Assembly: GCA_017650925.1 (NCBI GenBank)
Contig: JAGCDY010000107.1
Coordinates: forward strand, 1-33,502
Source of the DNA: a bacterium
Lineage (GTDB): Bacteria > Auribacterota > UBA3054
DNA: 33,502 bases
Reading direction: 5' to 3'
The translations under genes and the position numbers were made by a program. Below, piece by piece: positions 7,401-15,713 of the stretch. Below the pieces are notes generated by a model. The model had not been told where the DNA came from. It saw only the letters and a list, made by a program, of their open reading frames with translations, and searched no databases. Position 1 is the first letter of the stretch. Every line of letters begins with the position of its first letter.

Positions 7401-8555
7401 ATGCCTGAAAAGAAAAAACTGATACCGAAAGCGCTGGAACCTGTTATTTTCCTGATTCTTTTCTTCGCCGTCGCCGGACCGATGGCCCATATCATGGGCG
7501 CGAAGAACATGGTGAGGACGATCATGGCCACGGGCCACGATCTTATCATCAACACCTGTTTCTTTTTGATGGCGGTCTGCGTCATAGCCGGCGCTCTCAG
7601 CGCTCTTTTGATTGAGTTCGGCATAGTGGCCGCCTTGGAAAAAATCTTGAAGATCTTCATGAAGCCCGTTTTCAATCTCCCGGGCGCCGCGGCCCTTGGC
7701 GGAGTGATGACCTTCTTCTCCGACAACCCCTCCATCATCGCGCTGGCCCGCAACCGCGCCTTCGCGCGCTACTTCAAGAAGTACCAGCTCGTCTCGCTTA
7801 CCAACTTCGGCACGGCCTTCGGCATGGGGCTGATAGTCCTCACCTACATGATGAGCCTGGAGGGCGAAGGCTTCGTCACGGCCGCCGCGGTGGGCTTTTG
7901 CGGCGCTGTCTTCGGCGCGGTCATTTCAACCAGGATCATGCAGTTCCTTGTCAAGCCCATAGTCGGCGACGAGCCGGCCATAACGGAAGCTGAGATTGCC
8001 ATGATGGAGGAGAAAGAGACCGAGCAGGGCGTTTACAAAGAAGAGAACCTCTTCACCCGCTTTTTGAACGGCATCCTGGACGGCGGCAAGAACGGCGTGG
8101 AGGTCGGCATGGCCATCATCCCCGGCGTCGTCATAATCTGCACCTTCGTCATGATGATCACCTTTGGGGCGGACGAGAAGACCGGACTTTACACCGGCGC
8201 GGCCTACGAGGGCGTTGCCTGGCTGCCGAAGATCTGCGGCTATTTCAAGCACCCTATCTACTGGCTCTTCGGTTTCGAAAGTCCCGAGAACATCGCCTTC
8301 CCCCTGACCGCCATGGGCGCAGTCGGCAGCGCGCTTGCCCTCGTTCCCAAACTGAAGGTCAATCCCAACGACATCGCGGTCTTCACGGCCATCGGCATGT
8401 GCTGGAGCGGATATCTTTCGACGCACACCGCCATGCTGGACGCCCTGGGATATCGCAACGTCATTTCGAAGGCGCTGATCTCACATACTATAGGCGGCCT
8501 TTGCGCGGGCGTCTTCGCCCACTACGTTTACCTTTTGGTATCGATGATCTTCTAA
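7401..8555 (+). CDS. nucleoside-recognition (Gate) domain membrane protein, CD0519/CD1768-like
   Basis: 384 aa starting at the ATG at 7401, chosen because GAGGGG precedes it by 6 nt; an in-frame start at 7332 lies upstream of the promoter. About ten hydrophobic segments are visible. Conserved-looking blocks are MAHIMGAKNMVRTIMATGHD, INTCFFLMAVCVIAGALSAL, GGVMTFFSDNPSIIALARN, LVSLTNFGTAFGMGLIVLTY and, near the C-terminus, GYLSTHTAMLDALGYR. These resemble membrane proteins with the nucleoside-recognition Gate domain, as in the CD0519/CD1768 group of clostridia, whose substrate is not established. It is a single-gene unit closed by an intrinsic terminator. The palindrome over its start suggests dedicated repression. 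Confidence 0.8.
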   Translation: MPEKKKLIPKALEPVIFLILFFAVAGPMAHIMGAKNMVRTIMATGHDLIINTCFFLMAVCVIAGALSALLIEFGIVAALEKILKIFMKPVFNLPGAAALGGVMTFFSDNPSIIALARNRAFARYFKKYQLVSLTNFGTAFGMGLIVLTYMMSLEGEGFVTAAAVGFCGAVFGAVISTRIMQFLVKPIVGDEPAITEAEIAMMEEKETEQGVYKEENLFTRFLNGILDGGKNGVEVGMAIIPGVVIICTFVMMITFGADEKTGLYTGAAYEGVAWLPKICGYFKHPIYWLFGFESPENIAFPLTAMGAVGSALALVPKLKVNPNDIAVFTAIGMCWSGYLSTHTAMLDALGYRNVISKALISHTIGGLCAGVFAHYVYLLVSMIF

Positions 8556-8561
8556 GGAAAT

Positions 8562-8592
8562 AAAAAAAGCGGAGCGCAGGCTCCGCTTTTTT
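8562..8592. terminator. bidirectional intrinsic terminator
   Basis: A7 followed by a 7-bp perfect stem GCGGAGC/GCTCCGC (8569-8575 / 8580-8586), loop GCAG, then T6. The A and T tracts let it serve the plus-strand membrane-protein gene and the minus-strand lipoprotein operon. Confidence 0.93.
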
Positions 8593-8611
8593 ATCGCTTT
8601 AATTTTATTTC

Positions 8612-8932
8612 TTACTTCCCGTCGTAGCCCAGGAACCTCGCCTTGCGGTCGATGAGCTCCTCTTTCTTCCTCAGGGATCTTAAGGTGTCCTCTATCTCGT
8701 TCCCCAGGGAGAGCGCGAAGATCTCGCCTTCTTCCGGAGCAGCCGTGGCGGTAACATAGATCTCCTCGTCGCCATAATCCGAAATAGTTTCCTCTTTCGC
8801 GGTCGTTTCGACAAGGCAGACGTCGTCTATGACCATGGCCTGTTCTTCAAGGGAGTAAGCGATAACTTCAGGCGACTCGCTGGCGCAGCCGGCCAGGAGC
8901 ATTAAGGCGGTTAGGGAAAGCAGGAAACGCAT
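8612..8932 (-). CDS. small putative lipoprotein, function unknown
   Basis: 106 aa. The N-terminus MRFLLSLTALMLLAGC is a lipoprotein signal with lipobox LAGC (Cys16 would be lipidated), followed by an acidic, Glu-rich chain ending LRKKEELIDRKARFLGYDGK. No known domain is apparent. It is the last gene of the mutL-nfn operon, 9 nt after the MDR gene and without an SD, and is followed by the bidirectional terminator. The genuine signal and terminator-proximal position support a real gene. I cannot assign a role. Confidence 0.75.
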   Translation of the reverse strand: MRFLLSLTALMLLAGCASESPEVIAYSLEEQAMVIDDVCLVETTAKEETISDYGDEEIYVTATAAPEEGEIFALSLGNEIEDTLRSLRKKEELIDRKARFLGYDGK

Positions 8933-8941
8933 TTTATTTTT

Positions 8942-9781
8942 TCAGGGGAAATAGGGTTCGGGAAAACCTTCCTGGGCGAGCGTCACCATCGACCCTTCGC
9001 CCAAAGCCTCGAAAGCAGGATCGACATCATCCCAGATGAAGATCCGGCGTCCTGCGGCAAAGGAAAGACCGCTTCCTGTTAAGAGCTTTGCGGCCTCTTC
9101 GACTTCGGCTCTTCCAAAAGCAGTGTCAAAATTGAAGCATAATCCTTTTGGGAGAGCAAGCGGCCATTTTTCCCAAGAGCTATCATCGCCTATTGAAAGC
9201 ACTTGAACAAAACCGCCCCTGTTAGTAACTTCCAACGCCCTGTCGAGGATCACATGATTGGCGCGAACGCAGAAGGTGACATCCGAAGTTTCGCCCTCTT
9301 TCGCGAGGGAAAGGCCTTTCAAAGGCAGCAGCTGCCTTAGCATTTCACCCTGAGGCGAATCGCCCAAAACGGCGCAGCGTTCCTTCCCGGACGCTTTCCC
9401 GAGCGCGCCCAAGAGTTCAGCCATGACCGGCAAAACGGAAAGGTCGGCAAAGCTCACGGCCTCGCTTACTGGGAAAACGTTCTCAGAGGGAAGCGAAACG
9501 CTCTCGGCCGCCAGCCCCTGCGGAGCTCCCTTGGGAAGCCACGCTACGACCGGCTGCCCCGCTTTCAATTCGTCGCAGGTCGATTCGGTCACAAGACCGG
9601 CCGCGGCGCCTCCCACGATGGAAGGAACGGGCAGCATTCCCTTTAGATATGAATAACGGTCGAATTCCCCCAGCGTTACGGCGCGCACCTCGACTCTGAC
9701 GCTCCCGGCTGGAAGTTTTTTCTGACGCGGCCATTCCTCGTCGCGAATATCATTTTTTCCGTAGTAAGCTAAAACGCGCAT
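8942..9781 (-). CDS. degenerate medium-chain dehydrogenase/reductase-like protein
   Basis: 279 aa, shorter than the usual 320-350 aa of the MDR/zinc alcohol dehydrogenase family. The N-terminal half resembles the GroES-like domain: VRVEVRAVTLGEFDRYSYLKG corresponds to the segment normally reading GxCGSDxHxxxG, and VPSIVGGAAAGLVTE to the GHExxG segment. The catalytic zinc ligands (Cys, His/Glu) and the four structural cysteines are missing. The nucleotide-binding half is reduced: AVLGDSPQGEMLRQL stands where a GxGxxG loop would be, and DRALEVTNRGGFVQVLSIGD resembles the late Rossmann strand. It starts 3 nt after nfnB and is probably translated by coupling. Whether it still binds NAD(P)H is open. 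Confidence 0.7.
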   Translation of the reverse strand: MRVLAYYGKNDIRDEEWPRQKKLPAGSVRVEVRAVTLGEFDRYSYLKGMLPVPSIVGGAAAGLVTESTCDELKAGQPVVAWLPKGAPQGLAAESVSLPSENVFPVSEAVSFADLSVLPVMAELLGALGKASGKERCAVLGDSPQGEMLRQLLPLKGLSLAKEGETSDVTFCVRANHVILDRALEVTNRGGFVQVLSIGDDSSWEKWPLALPKGLCFNFDTAFGRAEVEEAAKLLTGSGLSFAAGRRIFIWDDVDPAFEALGEGSMVTLAQEGFPEPYFP

Positions 9782-9784
9782 AAT

Positions 9785-11185
9785 TTATAGATCCAGATCC
9801 TTGATGATCGTTTGGGCGGCGCTTTTGCCGGCGCCCATCGCTTTTATGACCGTGGCGGAGCCGGTGACGATGTCGCCGCCAGCGTACACGCCTTTCTTGC
9901 CGGTCCGCCCTTCCTCGTCGGCCACGATGTATCCGCGCTCGTTGCAGGGAAGGTCCGGCGTAGTCTGGCGGATAAGAGGATTCGCCTCGGTCCCCAGGGC
10001 CACGATCGCGGTGTCGATCTCCAATTCGAAGGTCTCGCCTTCGATTGGGACGGGCCTGCGGCGTCCGGAAGCGTCCGGTTCCCCCAGGGCCATCTTCTGG
10101 CAGACGACCGACTTTAAATTACCGTTCTCATCGCCCGTGAACTTGATAGGATTGCTGAGGAGCAGAAAACGTACGCCCTCTTCCTCCGCGTGGTGGATCT
10201 CCTCCTTCCTCGCGGGCATCTCTTCCCTAGAGCGGCGGTAAACGATGTTGACTTCTTCGAATCCCATCCTCAAGGCCGTCCTGGCGGAATCCATCGCGGT
10301 GTTGCCGGCGCCAAAGACCGCGACCTTTTTGCCCCTGATGGGCGGCGTCACGGCGTCCTCGCGGAAAGCCTTCATAAGGTTCACTCTCGTCAGGAACTCG
10401 TTGGAGGAATAGACGCCGTTCAGAGTCTCCCCCTCTATCCTTAAAAACTTGGGAGTGCCGGCGCCGCTGCCGATGAAAACGGCGGAATAGCCTTCTTCCT
10501 TCATGAGTTCGTCGATGGTGTAAAGGCGACCGATAATGGAATTGAGCTCGAACTTGGCGCCCAGTTTTTTCAAGCCTTCGATCTCGGAAGCGACGATCGC
10601 TTTCGGCAGACGGAATTCCGGAATGCCGTAAACAAGGACGCCGCCCGGTTCGTGCAGCGCCTCGAAGACCGTGACCTCCACTCCCGCTTTCAGAAGCTCG
10701 TAAGCGCAGGCCAGCCCCGAAGGGCCGGAGCCAATGATGGCGACTTTGGCAAGCTTTTTGTTTTCCGCTTTGGGCGTCTCTTCCGCTTTCGCGTTCTCGC
10801 GGTGCCAGTCGGCCACATAGCGCTCCAATCTGCCGATCGAGACCGGCTCCCCTTTTATGCCGACGATGCATTTGCTTTCGCACTGCACTTCCTGCGGACA
10901 AACGCGGCCGCAGACGGCCGGCAGACTGTTGTCCGCTATAAGGGAAGCGTAGGCGGAATCAAGATCTTTGTTGGCAATGCCGGCGATGAATTTGGGAATG
11001 TTGACGTGCACGGGGCAGCCCGTCACGCAGCGGGGATTCGGGCAAGCTAGGCAGCGCGTCGCTTCAATATAGGCGGTCTCAAAAGAGAAGCCCAAGGGCA
11101 CTTCGCTGAAATTATGCCGCCTGACTTCGGGCTTCTGCTCTGGCATAGCTTGCCTTTTTATCTGCATTCTCTCCTGGTTCGTCAT
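9785..11185 (-). CDS. nfnB: NADH-dependent ferredoxin:NADP+ oxidoreductase, large subunit (GltD-like)
   Basis: 466 aa starting at the ATG at 11185, which overlaps the nfnA stop (TGATG) and has GGAGG 7-8 nt upstream; longer in-frame starts would lie inside nfnA. Two [4Fe-4S] motifs are visible at Cys45, 48, 53, 57 (CLACPNPRCVTGCP) and Cys92, 96, 102, 106. An FAD-binding loop follows (IGSGPSG near 152-157), then an NADP-binding loop (FGAGNTAMD) with YRRSREEMPAR, and the C-terminal YAGGDIVTGSATVIKAMGAG. The sequence alone would also fit the GltD subunit of glutamate synthase, but pairing with the adjacent PyrK-like flavoprotein identifies NfnAB, which couples NADPH to reduced ferredoxin and NADH by flavin-based bifurcation in the cytoplasm. 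Confidence 0.9.
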   Translation of the reverse strand: MTNQERMQIKRQAMPEQKPEVRRHNFSEVPLGFSFETAYIEATRCLACPNPRCVTGCPVHVNIPKFIAGIANKDLDSAYASLIADNSLPAVCGRVCPQEVQCESKCIVGIKGEPVSIGRLERYVADWHRENAKAEETPKAENKKLAKVAIIGSGPSGLACAYELLKAGVEVTVFEALHEPGGVLVYGIPEFRLPKAIVASEIEGLKKLGAKFELNSIIGRLYTIDELMKEEGYSAVFIGSGAGTPKFLRIEGETLNGVYSSNEFLTRVNLMKAFREDAVTPPIRGKKVAVFGAGNTAMDSARTALRMGFEEVNIVYRRSREEMPARKEEIHHAEEEGVRFLLLSNPIKFTGDENGNLKSVVCQKMALGEPDASGRRRPVPIEGETFELEIDTAIVALGTEANPLIRQTTPDLPCNERGYIVADEEGRTGKKGVYAGGDIVTGSATVIKAMGAGKSAAQTIIKDLDL

Positions 11186-12012
11186 CACAGACCCTCCTCT
11201 TCGGCGCGCAGACGGCATTTGTGCTCATACTCCCTGTAGATGCCGCCTCTCCTTCGCAATTCGTCGAAGTCGATCTGATCGGCCGGGAACTCCGGGCCGT
11301 CCACGCAGGTGTAGCGGATCTTTCCACCGACCGTGACGCGGCAGCCGCCGCACATTCCGGTTCCGTCTATCATGATGGAATTGAGGCTGGCCGTCGCCGG
11401 GACGTTGTATTCTTTAACCAACTGCGCGCAGGCTTTCATCATGGGAATGGGCCCCACGATGTAAACGTGGTCGACTTTTCCCGCTTCAAGTTCTTTTTTC
11501 AGAACGGTCGTGACAAAACCCTTTTCACCGTAGGAGCCGTCGTCGGTGGCGATCTTCAGTTCGTGGCAGACTTCCAGCATCTCACTTTCGAGGATCAAAA
11601 GCTCGCGCGTCCTCGCGCCGATTATGCCGAGCACGCGGTTGCCAGCCGCCTTCAGGGCGGAGGCTATGGGAAGTATAGGGGCTGTGCCTATTCCGCCGCC
11701 TACGCAGACCACGGAGCCGTTTTCGGGGATCTCGGTAGGCTGTCCCAGAGGCCCGACCAGATCGTGCACGAAACCGCCTTCTTCGAGGCTCGCCAGTTCC
11801 ATGGTCGTATACCCCACGGTCTGGAAGATAAGCTTAACGCCGCCTCTCGGGTCGGAGCCAACCATCGTGAGCGGGATGCGCTCGCTCGCCTCTTTCGGCC
11901 TTACGATGACGAATTGACCGGCGCGGCGGACTTTCGCAAGCCTCGGGGCCTCCACCACCATGGAGTAGACCCTGTCGGCAAGCTTTCTTTTCTCTAGGAT
12001 CTTGTACGGCAT
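11185..12012 (-). CDS. nfnA: NADH-dependent ferredoxin:NADP+ oxidoreductase, small subunit (PyrK-like)
   Basis: 275 aa from the ATG at 12012; a TTG five codons upstream lies inside the preceding gene, while AGG within that gene's last codons serves this ATG. It is a ferredoxin-reductase-like flavoprotein: the FAD region includes RIPLTMVGSD and FQTVGYTTMEL, the NAD region CVGGGIGTAPILPIA and YIVGPIPMM. Near the C-terminus MIDGTGMCGGCRVTVGG with Cys221, Cys224 and Cys236 binds a [2Fe-2S] cluster; a nearby Asp is a candidate fourth ligand, as reported for Nfn. It is the subunit that exchanges electrons with NADH. It is 2 nt downstream of the zinc-ribbon membrane protein and overlaps nfnB by 1 nt. 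Confidence 0.9.
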   Translation of the reverse strand: MPYKILEKRKLADRVYSMVVEAPRLAKVRRAGQFVIVRPKEASERIPLTMVGSDPRGGVKLIFQTVGYTTMELASLEEGGFVHDLVGPLGQPTEIPENGSVVCVGGGIGTAPILPIASALKAAGNRVLGIIGARTRELLILESEMLEVCHELKIATDDGSYGEKGFVTTVLKKELEAGKVDHVYIVGPIPMMKACAQLVKEYNVPATASLNSIMIDGTGMCGGCRVTVGGKIRYTCVDGPEFPADQIDFDELRRRGGIYREYEHKCRLRAEEEGL

Positions 12013-12014
12013 TT

Positions 12015-12401
12015 TTAGTACCTGCAAAGGAATGAAAGCAATATTCCGTCGCCCAAAATTATGAGGGCGATCGTGGCGATCAGAACAAGAGGAACGCTAA
12101 GCTCGGAAAGCAGAGATGGCGTTTTGTAGTCCTTTCCGCAGGAGACGCAGCGCAGCGTGGCTTCGGTCCTCCTGATCCTCGGAACGAGGAAAGACAAAAA
12201 GCGCAGCCTGCGAGGGATCTCTTTCCCGGGATCGATTATCATCAGGGAAAATTTCTCGTGGCAGTGCGGGCAGTGAGATTCCAAGACGTCGTAGCCCAGA
12301 AGTTCAAGCGATTCGTGCCTCTGCTTTTTCTGCAGTTCAAGCAGACGTCTCTCCTCCTCCCTTTTGGTCGGTCCGAAAATGTTTTTCTCGCTTTCTGTCA
12401 T
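12015..12401 (-). CDS. small zinc-ribbon membrane protein, function unknown
   Basis: 128 aa. A charged N-terminus rich in Glu, Lys and Arg (about 1-35, probably helical) is followed by two CxxC knuckles, CPHC near residue 44 and CVSC near residue 85, forming a likely zinc ribbon split by a basic stretch. The C-terminus is one membrane helix (VPLVLIATIALIILGDGILL) with a short tail ending LCRY. The soluble part is probably cytoplasmic. It sits between mutL (16 nt) and nfnA (2 nt) in the same run. No named family is recognised; the pattern recalls small redox- or zinc-sensing membrane proteins, which is inference only. Confidence 0.8.
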   Translation of the reverse strand: MTESEKNIFGPTKREEERRLLELQKKQRHESLELLGYDVLESHCPHCHEKFSLMIIDPGKEIPRRLRFLSFLVPRIRRTEATLRCVSCGKDYKTPSLLSELSVPLVLIATIALIILGDGILLSFLCRY

Positions 12402-12417
12402 AAAGTGGTTCTTAAAA

Positions 12418-14241
12418 TTAAAGTCCGGCTCGTCCGAAACGTCTTTCCAGTTCGGAATAAGTCAGCATTATTATGGTCGGCCTGCCGTGGGGGCAGGTCC
12501 AGGGCGTTTTCGTTGCCATCAGTTCGTCCAAGATAGCCTGGCAGTCGGCCAGACTAAGCTGGTGGTGAAATTTTATGCTCTTCCTGCAGACCATGACGAG
12601 AGCCAGTCTTCTCCTAATTTCCTCCGACCTGGACGACGATCCCAGAAGTTTCAGATCATCGGCCATGTCTGTCATGAGCTCCCGGAGCGCCGAAGCTTCC
12701 AGGAAAGCGGGAACAGCGTCGATCTTTATGGTGTTCTTCCCGAATTCCTCCAGTGAAAAACCGCTTCTTCTCAGTTCGGGCAGGAAGGGTGAAAGGCTCG
12801 CCATCTGCTCCAATGAAAGCGTCAGAGTCTCAGGGATCAAAAGGCGCTGGCTCGGGGCGTTTTCGCTTTCAAACGCCAGGAGCGCCTTCTCGTAATTGAT
12901 CCTTTCGTGCGCGGCGTGCTGGTCGACTATGCCTATCCCTTTGCCTTCTATCTCAGCCAGAATGTACATCCCTCCGGCCTGGGCGAGAGCCTTCGCGCTT
13001 GAAAGCGCGCCTTGCCCTTTCGCTTCGTAAACTTCCTCCTCTTTTTCGGCCACGGCATTAGCTTGAACATCCGGCGCGGCGTAGATCTTCTTCCAGTCCT
13101 CGACGGAAAGCCGCTCTCCCCGCAGCATGGAAAGCTCCTGCGGCTTGGAGAACTCCGACTTGTAACCGAGTTCAGGGGCGGCTGGATCTTTCGCTTCTCC
13201 AAGCGAAAGTTCCGGCGGAGCCATGTCCGACCTCAAGGCGTCGGAGACCGTGCGCGCGATGAGATCCTGGACCAGATGCTCGCTGCGGAAACGGATGTCA
13301 AGCTTGGCGGGATGCACGTTTATGTCGATGGTGTTGGGAGCGACGGTCAGAAAAAGGAAGGAGTACGGGAAGCGCTCGGGACTGAGCAGGGTGCCGTAGG
13401 CTCTCTTCAGAAGCGCCGGAAGCCAAACGCATCTCACGGCCCTTCTGTTCACAAAGAGGAAGATCTCGGATCTCGTGGAACTGGCGACGGTCCAGGGAGA
13501 GACGAAACCCTCCACCAGGCGGCCTTCGGCGGATCCGCTGATTTCTATCAGTGAATTTGTGAAGTCCGTCCCCCTCAGCTGCCTTAACCTGGCCTTGACC
13601 GCTTCCATGAAGGGAACCGTTCCGTTCTGGGGAGGCAGATTGAAGACCTCCGTTTTGTCAACAAGATAACGGAAGCCCACGTGCGGATGAGTCAGGACAG
13701 CGTTCTGCATGAAGCGCGCTATGTGGCCCAGCTCGGTGACGTCGGTCTTCAAAAATTTCGCCCTGACCGGCACGCAGAAGAAAAGATTTTTTACGCTGAT
13801 GGTCGTGCCTTGGGACCTGGCGGCGTCGGAAACAGACACATCCTGTCCCCCCTCCACGCGGATGCAGGTCGGGGCCCCTCCGTCCTTGGGAGCCGTTACC
13901 ATCTCAAAACGGGATACGCTCGCGATAGAGGGAAGCGCCTCGCCTCTGAAGCCCAGGGTCATGACGTTGGAAATGTCCGTCGCGGTCCTAATTTTGCTGG
14001 TCGCGTGGCGCAGTATGGACATCTTCGCGTCTTCCCTCGACATGCCGCAGCCGTCGTCGGAAACGGATATCAGCTTGCGGCCGCCCTCCATTATTTCGAC
14101 GCAGACACGGCTGGCTCCCGCGTCCAGGGAGTTCTCTACGAGCTCCTTCACGACCGAAGCCGGACGCTCCACCACTTCGCCCGCGGCTATCTTGTTGGCC
14201 ACGTCTTCGGGTAGAAGCCTTATCTGTCTATCGTCTTTCAT
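12418..14241 (-). CDS. mutL: DNA mismatch repair protein MutL
   Basis: 607 aa, full length. The N-terminal GHKL ATPase contains VVKELVENSLDAGA, SDDGCGM and TLGFRGEALPSIASVSRFE. The C-terminal dimerisation domain keeps the endonuclease motif DQHA(x)2E(x)4E at about residues 440-451 (DQHAAHERINYE) and the zinc-site motif CPHGRP near the C-terminus. This MutL therefore probably nicks DNA itself, as in bacteria lacking MutH. It acts with MutS, which is not in the window. The start codon has no SD but TGCTATAAT ends 8 nt upstream, so it may have its own leaderless transcript in addition to read-through from the HAD gene 9 nt upstream. Confidence 0.97.
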   Translation of the reverse strand: MKDDRQIRLLPEDVANKIAAGEVVERPASVVKELVENSLDAGASRVCVEIMEGGRKLISVSDDGCGMSREDAKMSILRHATSKIRTATDISNVMTLGFRGEALPSIASVSRFEMVTAPKDGGAPTCIRVEGGQDVSVSDAARSQGTTISVKNLFFCVPVRAKFLKTDVTELGHIARFMQNAVLTHPHVGFRYLVDKTEVFNLPPQNGTVPFMEAVKARLRQLRGTDFTNSLIEISGSAEGRLVEGFVSPWTVASSTRSEIFLFVNRRAVRCVWLPALLKRAYGTLLSPERFPYSFLFLTVAPNTIDINVHPAKLDIRFRSEHLVQDLIARTVSDALRSDMAPPELSLGEAKDPAAPELGYKSEFSKPQELSMLRGERLSVEDWKKIYAAPDVQANAVAEKEEEVYEAKGQGALSSAKALAQAGGMYILAEIEGKGIGIVDQHAAHERINYEKALLAFESENAPSQRLLIPETLTLSLEQMASLSPFLPELRRSGFSLEEFGKNTIKIDAVPAFLEASALRELMTDMADDLKLLGSSSRSEEIRRRLALVMVCRKSIKFHHQLSLADCQAILDELMATKTPWTCPHGRPTIIMLTYSELERRFGRAGL

Positions 14242-14249
14242 AAGTTTAA

Positions 14250-14258
14250 ATTATAGCA
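14250..14258 (-). promoter_or_regulatory. extended -10 promoter of mutL (candidate leaderless start)
   Basis: The minus strand reads TGCTATAAT, an extended -10 element (TGn plus perfect TATAAT), 8 nt before the mutL ATG. It overlaps the last codon of the HAD gene. There is no SD in between and no convincing -35. Confidence 0.45.
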
Positions 14259-14922
14259 TATCCCTTAGGGCTTCCGTGACCGCGAAAAGATCGGGAAGTA
14301 TCATTAGAGCGCTCTGCTTTTCCTCGTGTCCGGGAGCGACGAGATCCGGGACCATGATGGAGATCATGCCGGCTCTTTTCGCCGCCTCTATGCCGGCCGG
14401 GGAATCTTCCAGGACAAGGCAGCGGGATGGTTCAACCCCGATCGTTCCGGCGGCCTTGAGGAAGATGTCCGGTTCGGGTTTGCTTTTGGGCACTTCCCAG
14501 CCGCTGGTAACGGAGTTCACGCGGTGCAAGAGATTAACCATTTTCAGTTTCTGCAGTATCTGGTCCCTCGGCGAACTACTTGCCACCACCCTCGGAACGG
14601 CGCGTTCGTCCAGATAAGCCAGCAGTTCCGTAAGTCCCGGCTTCGGCAGACCCTCTCCCCTGCCTATCGCCTCAACGATCAGAGAGGCGCAGCGGTCCCT
14701 TACGGAATTCGTCGTCTCCACATCGAAGCCGTACTCCTTCTCAAAGAATCCGTAGGTGTCGGAACGGGCGTGCCCGATCAGCTGCCTGAAGAAAGCTAAG
14801 CTCATATCCGCTCCGCACTTTTCCTTTATGGCTTGCCCCATGGCGCGCATGGCGACGGGCTCGGTATCCAGCATAAGTCCGTCCAGGTCGAAGATGACCG
14901 CTTCTATTTTTCTTTTTACCAT
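14251..14922 (-). CDS. HAD-superfamily phosphatase/phosphoglucomutase-like protein
   Basis: 223 aa from the ATG at 14922; the frame stays open upstream but that part overlaps the divergent gene and its promoter. The motifs of the beta-phosphoglucomutase/phosphoglycolate-phosphatase branch are in order: FDLDGLMLDTEP (nucleophile and acid Asp), ASSSPRDQI (motif II), KSKPEPDIF (motif III Lys) and VLEDSPAGIEAA (motif IV). A helical cap lies between motifs I and II. It hydrolyses or transfers phosphate on a small metabolite in the cytoplasm; the substrate cannot be read from sequence. It heads the operon leading to mutL and nfnAB. TAAAAT ends 7 nt before the ATG and the SD is poor, again suggesting a leaderless start. 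Confidence 0.9.
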   Translation of the reverse strand: MVKRKIEAVIFDLDGLMLDTEPVAMRAMGQAIKEKCGADMSLAFFRQLIGHARSDTYGFFEKEYGFDVETTNSVRDRCASLIVEAIGRGEGLPKPGLTELLAYLDERAVPRVVASSSPRDQILQKLKMVNLLHRVNSVTSGWEVPKSKPEPDIFLKAAGTIGVEPSRCLVLEDSPAGIEAAKRAGMISIMVPDLVAPGHEEKQSALMILPDLFAVTEALRDML

Positions 14923-14929
14923 ATCTTTA

Positions 14930-14938
14930 ATTTTAGCA
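14930..14938 (-). promoter_or_regulatory. extended -10 promoter of HAD gene (candidate leaderless start)
   Basis: TGCTAAAAT on the minus strand, 7 nt before the ATG at 14922. It has the same TGC extension as the mutL box. No good -35 is seen. Confidence 0.4.
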
Positions 14939-14954
14939 AACCGGGCCGGATAAA

Positions 14955-14963
14955 TGCTATCAT
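14955..14963 (+). promoter_or_regulatory. extended -10 promoter of exported-protein gene
   Basis: TGCTATCAT matches an extended -10 (TGn plus TATAAT with one mismatch). It would start a transcript near 14970, about 24 nt before the ATG, leaving room for the GGAG SD at 14984-14987. It is back-to-back with the HAD-gene promoter. Confidence 0.4.
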
Positions 14964-14993
14964 ATACCGAATTAAGCGTTTTTGGAGAATATG

Positions 14994-15713
14994 ATGAAAA
15001 AAATGTTCCTGCTGACATTTCTTTCCGCGACTTTCTGCCTTGGCGGCACGGAAAAGATGATACTGGGAGAACTTGTTTGGCCGAGCGGTGAGACAAACTC
15101 CTGCGTGGTCTACGTTATGTCCGGAAATCAAAACAAAGACGATCTTTTCTACAAGGTCGATTACAGCAGGAACGAAAAAATACTCTCCATGGTCTTCAAG
15201 GATTCCGGATCTTTAGGAGACACCATAATAGCAACCGACCCTACGGGAGAAAAGACGCTTCTCGGCAGCTCAAAGGACGACAAGTTCAGCGGATGCCTTC
15301 TCTGCGAAGAGAAGGAAAAGCCGGATGAAAACGACAAGCAGCCTGAAAACAGGAAAACGGACTTCAGCAAGATCAAGATCTACCGCTACGCCGGCGATGT
15401 CCGTTTCCACGAAGGCGAGAAAAAAGTTCAGGTGAGAGCCGTCATATCCGGAGAAAACGGGGACAGGATCCGTCTTGTTCTGCTTGTTGAAAACGGAAAA
15501 GACTCCTTCTACGCCAGGACTTTTTACGGCGGTATCAAGGGAAACATTTTCGCGACGACGGAATCAGGGATCAAAAAACCCTTGAAACGCTCGCTGCTGC
15601 GCGGCACCATAAGCGACGAGGAAATTTACGCTTCGATCGGCAAGCCGCTCGAGAGCAACCTCGTTTTTTTCAAGCTGAAGAGCGCCGGTCACTCCGGCAG
15701 CTTTTCCAAGTGA
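14994..15713 (+). CDS. exported protein of unknown function
   Basis: 239 aa. Start chosen at 14994 because GGAG lies 6 nt upstream; an ATG one codon earlier (14991) is also possible. MKKMFLLTFLSATFCLGG is a signal peptide. The mature chain is hydrophilic and Lys/Asp/Glu-rich, with a charged linker near residues 105-125 (EEKEKPDENDKQPENRK) joining two beta-rich halves that contain similar phrases (DSGSLGDTIIATDPTGEKTLLGS and FYGGIKGNIFATTESGIKK). No family is recognised. It is a single gene, divergent from the HAD-mutL operon, and its 3' end overlaps hisI tail to tail by 25 nt with no terminator visible. Confidence 0.8.
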   Translation: MKKMFLLTFLSATFCLGGTEKMILGELVWPSGETNSCVVYVMSGNQNKDDLFYKVDYSRNEKILSMVFKDSGSLGDTIIATDPTGEKTLLGSSKDDKFSGCLLCEEKEKPDENDKQPENRKTDFSKIKIYRYAGDVRFHEGEKKVQVRAVISGENGDRIRLVLLVENGKDSFYARTFYGGIKGNIFATTESGIKKPLKRSLLRGTISDEEIYASIGKPLESNLVFFKLKSAGHSGSFSK

